From: Jacaranda mimosifolia
Taxonomy: Eukaryota > Streptophyta > Magnoliopsida > Lamiales > Bignoniaceae
Assembly: GCA_018894105.1 (NCBI GenBank)
Contig: CM032128.1
Span: 34,978,299 to 35,042,298, forward strand
DNA: 64,000 nt
Reading direction: 5' to 3'
Shown: positions 58,155 through 64,000 of the stretch, piece after piece
How the letters are laid out: every line of letters starts with the position of its first letter
How positions within the stretch are numbered: the stretch's first letter is position 1
Program-made: the position numbers and the translations under genes
The notes under the pieces: generated by a model
Told to the model about the DNA's origin: nothing
Seen by the model: only the letters and a program-made list of their open reading frames with translations
Database searches by the model: none

Positions 58155-61100
58155 CTACAAGCTTCCATTCTGAGGATTTTGAAGATATGGTCCTAAATGT
58201 CCAATTGCCGCCAAAATAAAACCTAAAAATTGAAATATGATAGAAGAATGTATGAGACATGCATTCAAGCACTTCATGCAGCAGATAACTCTCCTGTTGG
58301 TTCTCACACTGACAATTCAGGAACAAACACCATGTATGATAACCATACAGTCATGCTCCAAACTTGAAGGTAATTCTTAACTAGCAAGCCAATGAATATA
58401 TGAAGCAACACTTAGACGTGATTGCCTAGGACTACCAAAGCTACAGATACATGCAACTAAAGCTATAAGAGAGAAGTTCTTAAACATAAACTCCTCAAAC
58501 AGCAGAGCATATTAATTTCATGTTAGGACATTTACAAGTTACTTTGTGAGTTTCTAAAAGCAGAACATTCTAGAATTCATGCATCAAGTATTGTTATAAC
58601 CCCAAGAGTGATGCCCCCACATGCACATAAGAAGCTTCTCAAGCCTTGTGCCTGTTGAAAAATTGATATTACCGAGGAATAGAGGAGAGGGTCTCCCAGG
58701 GCGGGACTTGTATTCTGGATGAAACTGAACCCCCACATAAAAAGGATGGTCTGTGAGCTCCAAAATCTGCAGAAATAAGAGGAAAGAGATGCAAAAGAAA
58801 ACTTGGAAATTAAATTCTTGAAATCTAAGTACACAAACAAAAAGGGGTATCACCAAAACTAATATGCTTATAAAGAAACTATCGAAGGACAACTATAACT
58901 CAATAGAGTAATTGAAAGACACGCAGGCTGCAAGAAGCCAACCTCCATCCGCTTTCCACTTTCATCCTTCCCAACAAATTCCAGTCCAGATTCTTCCAAA
59001 ATGCTGACCATTTCAGGGTTCACCTATAGCAATTGATATGAAATATGATGCACTTGATTGCATGAAATATGTAGATAAGTAATCCAGTAAATTTCTAATC
59101 AATAAACCTCATATCTGTGCCTATGCCGTTCATCGACGTACTCTGAGTTGTGGTACCTATAGCGGCAAAAGTTCATTAGAATATTTCATGCATGAAAAGA
59201 TTACTGTGATCAAAAGCTGCTAATTAGCTTTGGTTTAAGGAGACACCCAGATGGTAGACCACTAGAGCTTTTAAAAGACTTCAAAGTTTTAAAGAGAGTG
59301 TATGGCTAAGCTCTCACAGCTTTGCTGTTAAGCAATCAGGATTCTGAAAGAATGTTCTTCGACTACCCAATCTCATTGTGCTTCCCATATGTGTTTTTGA
59401 ACCCTGAAGACATGCGTGGAAGAACATTTCACTGATCAAGGGAGGGAATTATTTCTAAAAAGAATACATCTTTAATGAATGACAAACTACCTCCGGCATA
59501 AAAATCACAACAGGGTTGGGGGTCTGATCATCAAACTCAGTGCTGTTTGCCCTTTCCAAGCCCAAAACCTGTATAGCACACAAGTACATATGGTCCACAA
59601 CATGGCCACAGAAAAAGGGATAATTTTATGGTTTAAGGAAATTTCTTACATTTCTCGCAATCTCAATCACAGATATCTGCATACCCAAACAAATCCCAAG
59701 ATACGGAACTCCGTTCTCTCTGGCGTATTTTGCAGCCAAAATCATTCCTGTCACACCCCGATCTCCAAACCCACCAGGAACCAAGACACATGCAGCGTTC
59801 TGGAAGTATAGATTGTTTTGGTATCAGAAGAACTTCAACAAGTTCAAAAGCATAAGGTCCTTAAGTGACATTTCAATACGAATCATAACTTCTGCCACAA
59901 GATCGACTTTAGAAGGGAATAAATGAATGAAGTTTTAGCATTGAAGAGCAACACGTATACACAGAAATTTCAACACTTTCTTTTATCTGTAACAATGTTA
60001 AAGGCCATTTTATGCACAACCAATTTTTGAAACTAAATACTTTAAGGTGACACTAAGACAAAAGGGATGGAGACATGACAGCCAATTAATAACTTTCCAC
60101 ATACGGCATTCATGGAGATTAAGAGGATGTTTGGGACAGCTTATAAGATGTTCTGAATTGTTGGGTAAATTTTTTACAAAAGAACTTAGAAGCTCCAAAA
60201 AATAAGATGTTTGGATCTTATAAACTATTTATAAAAAGTACGGAGTTCCTAACTTAATTTCAAAATCTTTACAAACTCCTTAATTCTAACCATATTAATT
60301 ATATCATTGTAATTACCAACATATTAACATCTTATAAGCTGCAAAATTTTATTTATCCAAATACTTTAAAAGCTTATTTTTAAAATAAAATCTAGCATCT
60401 TATAATCTCCAAAAATATCTTTAAAATATAAGAACTTATAAGTTCTTTTAAATAAGTTTATCCAAACACACTCTAAGTCTCTTATTTTATGCTACCAACA
60501 AAACACATGCATAACTCAATGCCATGCAATAACCTGCCACACTTCACTGCTTGTAACGCAAGAACAAAGAAAACTTAACCCAACAATTATTTTACGTGAA
60601 CAAGTATCGAAACTGCAAGAGATTGAGATGCTGGTAACATGCAGATTACAAATCCATAGCTTATAAAATACTATTCCAAGAAGAGAAGCAAAATACTGGG
60701 GCGAAAGCAGAAAAGCAAGATTGAAAAAGTTGTATGTGGTCATTACCCTAAGAGTTCTCCAAGCTTTCTCGTGAGCTTCTGGAGTCTGCATGTAAAAATA
60801 AATGAGTTGACTCTAAAGACACGAAGGTTCTCAGATCAACTTATGGGAAATACAACAATATACAACAAATTGACATCTGTACCGATATTGCACTATCATC
60901 TTCAAGATCTGAAGCTGCAATCCATTCAATTGCGGGCTTCAATGAACAAGCAATGCAAGCATGCAAAAGGGCCTGCCACGAAGCAAAAGAATAAATTTCT
61001 CATCAACGAAATTAAGACATTATTCTAAAGTTTCCAGTCTAAAAATTGTGATGGTACTGTAAACAGTCTTTTAGCACCACCAATGGACTAGATACGGAAA

Positions 61101-64000
61101 TACATTATTATTGCCTTCATTAAGGAACCAAATAAAAATATTTTCTAACCTTCACGACAGATAAGTAAGAATCTGTCATCCCAACATACTTTCCCACCAT
61201 GGCAATTCCTACCTGCAATAACAGCAAGAAATTCTTACTTCTGATTTCAAAAAGGAATGAGCGAAGAGTGCAATAATGGGTTTGCCACTAACAGAGTTTG
61301 TGAGGTTATCAAAAGTCTCAGCTCTTTCAGTCCATTCTTGTAAATTAGGAGGATTGGCGACACTGAAACAGAACATTCACATGATGTCATGAAAAGCTCC
61401 CATCCACATTATATTACGAAAATACATTCCCAGTATTAGCAGATGCATATCATGCAAATAGAGAAGTTCTGATGCACAAATAGAAAACTAAGACCTAATT
61501 CAAAATGGCCTCAACGTCATTTGACGTGTGAAGGACAGACAAGGAAAATGTAAGACTAGATGCTAAAACACAGAATACAACTTACCTCAGTAAATCCAAA
61601 TGTCTAAGAATGGCATCATGTGCATTCTGATTCTGAACATATGATGTGACAAATTAGAGAATGAAGATCTCCAAGAAAGCAAAAGACTGAGTACAGTATG
61701 CAGGTTGACAGATAAACATTTCCCACCTGAAGCAGAAGGGGAACATGCCAAATGTTTGGAACGTCATGGATATTAAGAATATTGCCAACCTAGGTACAGC
61801 ACCATTAATTGGATAAATAGAAAAATTAATACTAAGAGCATACTATACAATGCAATCAGGCACTGCAAAGTACAACTTACAGGGACATGGCAAAACTGCG
61901 ACAATTTCTGCCTTGTACTTTCCAACAAAGGCTGCACATAAAACAAAAACAAAAATGAAATCCTTCAACTCTTAAAACCATAGTGAAGTTTGAAAATCTT
62001 ACTATATAAAATCCGAAAAGCTAGAATGATTGGGGGAAGTGATCAATCAAAAATTCAAAATGGAGTGTCAAAGTAGCATAAATGGAAAGAAAATAATCTT
62101 TTTCTAGTCGACTTCATCTTCAATATATCAAAAATTTGCCACAAAAAAGTAAAACGAACAAATTACCTGAGCAGAACGGCAAGCCAGAAAATGAGGAGTC
62201 AAGCCTAGCGCTCTCAATTCTCGCACACTATGCTGTGTGGGCTTAGTTTTCTGCTAACACCGACAGGTATGAGACAGGAATTTGACTTGCACATAACTTG
62301 TGCAAATTTAAGTTTGTGAATTTAAAAAAGGAGGTAAAGATTATTACTTGCTCACCAACAACTCCAAGAACGGGTATAAGACTCACATGAATCAGACAGA
62401 AATTATTTTGTCCTGTGCAAGGAAACAAACCAAAAATTGTAAAATTGCTATATGAGGAAAAATACTCAAATGCTTCGCTTGACACAAAATCTTAGGGATC
62501 AAGCGAGGAAGAGACAGAAAACTTTGATGTTATCCTCAGTAACAAAGTGTTGATAACATATTTAAATACATGAGTAACCAACCAGAAACAATGGAATCCA
62601 ACAAGAGAATGCATAATGTTGTAAATGTCTCCACAAAACAACAAAGTGATGCTCAAACATAATAATAGTTTATAACAGCATAACACAGACGAACTACAAA
62701 ACCAAGAAGAAGAGAACTCTAACAGCCAAAGGAAAGAACCTAGAGAGCTGACATATCCTATAGTGCTCCTGTTCCAAAAATGCAGCCTTACCAACTGAGA
62801 AGAATAACTGTCGCAGAGCTTCAATGAATGGCATTGACTCAATATCACCTGGAGAAGAAATATTTGGGACTATTGAGCAAAACTAGTATAAGGTAGAGGT
62901 ATGTTAAAGTCTCAATGCATGAGTTTTTCTATCCAAAGAACTTTTACCTACAGTCCCTCCCAATTCTATAACACAAACATCTGCAGGGCCCTCTTTCCCA
63001 TCCACAGGAATAACAGAAACTGATTCGATCCAATTCTTAATGGCATCGGTAATGTGGGGGACCACCTGGACTCAAATCAGAACAGCAAATCAAAGCACAA
63101 TAATAAGTTTCCGTATCCTTCATTTCCTATAAACCAAACAATACATATAAATTCAGCAAAACCTGTACAGTCTTCCCAAGATAATCCCCTCTTCGTTCCT
63201 TTTCGAGGACAGACTAACAAAGAAACCACCAAGTAAGTTTCTTGGGAAAGAAACATATAGTTATGTCCCCACTAGGAATATAGTGTCAAAAGTACCTGAT
63301 ATATCTTTCCTGTAGTAATATTGTTGTCTCTAGTTAGTCTCACATCCAAAAATCGTTCATAATTACCTAAATCCAGATCCACCTATTAAGAAGTCGCAAA
63401 AAAACAAGTCTCAGATGATAGCTCTGCAGCTCATCAAGAAGCAAGAAAATGTCACTGAATATCCAAATATGAAAACTTGTACAATCCACAGTAATTTTGT
63501 ATTTGGCGCTTCATGAGAAGAAAGAGATGTCCGCAGAGAAGAAAGAAAACTATTATTTATGATTAATGCTTTTATGTATATTTTATGTAAAACATACTCT
63601 TTATCATGTTCATTTTATAGATACGATGTACCATCATCATTTCAGTTGGAGAAAATCTCAAAATCCGTAGGAAATAGGCTGCTCATCCTATTTTAATTCC
63701 GTCACAAATCAAGATGCCTTCCTTTACCTTCAAATTATTTAAAGTACCATTACTTATGTGTTGCAAACCAATAGAAATTTATAAAGCACTGACCCGGATC
63801 AGTATATACAATACGCAACATCGTAAAAACCTTATATAACATGATTATAAATATTGTCCAAAATGATCATAAGAATGATCCAAAATAAGTTGTTTCAACA
63901 TTAAAAAATTTAAAGAGGAAAATGAGGACACCTCTCCGCCATCATCAAGAACAAAAACCTCTCCATGCTCGAATGGAGACATTGTACCGGCATCTGTATT
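58155..64000 (-). CDS. CTP synthase (glutamine hydrolysing), N-terminus outside the window
   Basis: Twenty-one exons, right to left: 63932-64000 (cut by the edge), 63296-63382, 63163-63213, 62948-63065, 62792-62848, 62348-62412, 62167-62250, 61881-61931, 61727-61789, 61586-61632, 61293-61362, 61150-61212, 60883-60972, 60747-60785, 59650-59799, 59491-59568, 59318-59403, 59108-59156, 58943-59023, 58673-58766, 58155-58222. They give 519 residues; about 43 N-terminal residues with the P-loop are missing. Synthase-domain motifs include [27 protein letters not shown] and [16 protein letters not shown]. The glutaminase domain has the nucleophile in [15 protein letters not shown] and [18 protein letters not shown]. 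The final exon encodes [14 protein letters not shown] and a short tail. It makes CTP from UTP, ATP and glutamine. A MITE sits in the intron between 59799 and 60747. Confidence 0.95.
60123..60473. mobile_element. Tourist-like MITE, family C copy 3, in a CTP synthase intron
   Basis: Flanked by TAA (60120-60122 and 60474-60476). Ends GAGGATGTTTGGGACAGC and the inverted GAGTGTGTTTGGATAAAC, with CTTATAAG words inside. It lies wholly within the largest intron. Confidence 0.75.

Noticed and set aside
58584..58672. Read-through C-terminus of CTP synthase ending in [10 protein letters not shown]
   Set aside because: The apparent acceptor would leave a 21-base intron or a non-family tail. A normal donor at 58672 joined to the exon 58155-58222 gives the conserved FILAAIGHL ending in the right phase.

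Overview
The window reads as nuclear DNA of a flowering plant, most likely a eudicot. The genes have many short GT-AG introns, noncoding DNA is very AT-rich, and plant-specific families are present (class B GATA factor, DUF3511, DUF761, extensin-like wall protein). Miniature inverted-repeat transposons with clear target-site duplications are frequent. A plastid trnH-GUG plus trnH-psbA spacer fragment sits inside nuclear repeats. I cannot name the species from sequence alone. Exon models were built by hand from splice signals, reading phase and family conservation; there is no transcript evidence.

Layout. 1-6.7 kb: a short linker-histone-like gene (minus) among MITEs. 6.7-7.3 kb: a secreted proline-rich, probably GPI-anchored wall protein (plus). 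8.5-10.8 kb: nested transposons and a LINE tail. 11.1-12.0 kb: a two-exon gene for a conserved, probably mitochondrial protein (minus). 12.8-14.2 kb: a truncated LINE and a Mutator-type foldback element. 14.7-15.3 kb: a GATA15/16-type factor (minus). 19.9-24.1 kb: a complete ten-exon importin alpha (minus). 24.7-29.3 kb: gene-poor DNA with hAT-like and other elements. 29.3-38.8 kb: a tandem duplication of a roughly 5 kb unit, each copy an intact nine-exon class I aminotransferase of the kynurenine aminotransferase type. 39.6-44.6 kb: a 13-exon heparan-alpha-glucosaminide N-acetyltransferase-like membrane protein (plus). 45.7 kb: an intronless DUF3511 gene. 47.7 kb and 55.4 kb: two intronless DUF761 genes in opposite orientation, separated by repeats and the plastid insertion. 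56.2 kb: a third LINE fragment. 58.2-64 kb: CTP synthase (minus), with its N-terminal exon(s) beyond the right edge.

The genes form no operon or pathway; this is an ordinary mix of housekeeping genes (CTP synthase, importin alpha), regulators (GATA, H1-like) and wall or stress families. The accessory interest lies in the tandem aminotransferase pair with uneven divergence, the plastid-derived insertion, and a layered set of small transposons whose boundaries can be fixed from their target-site duplications. I found no convincing evidence of a wholly new biological system.
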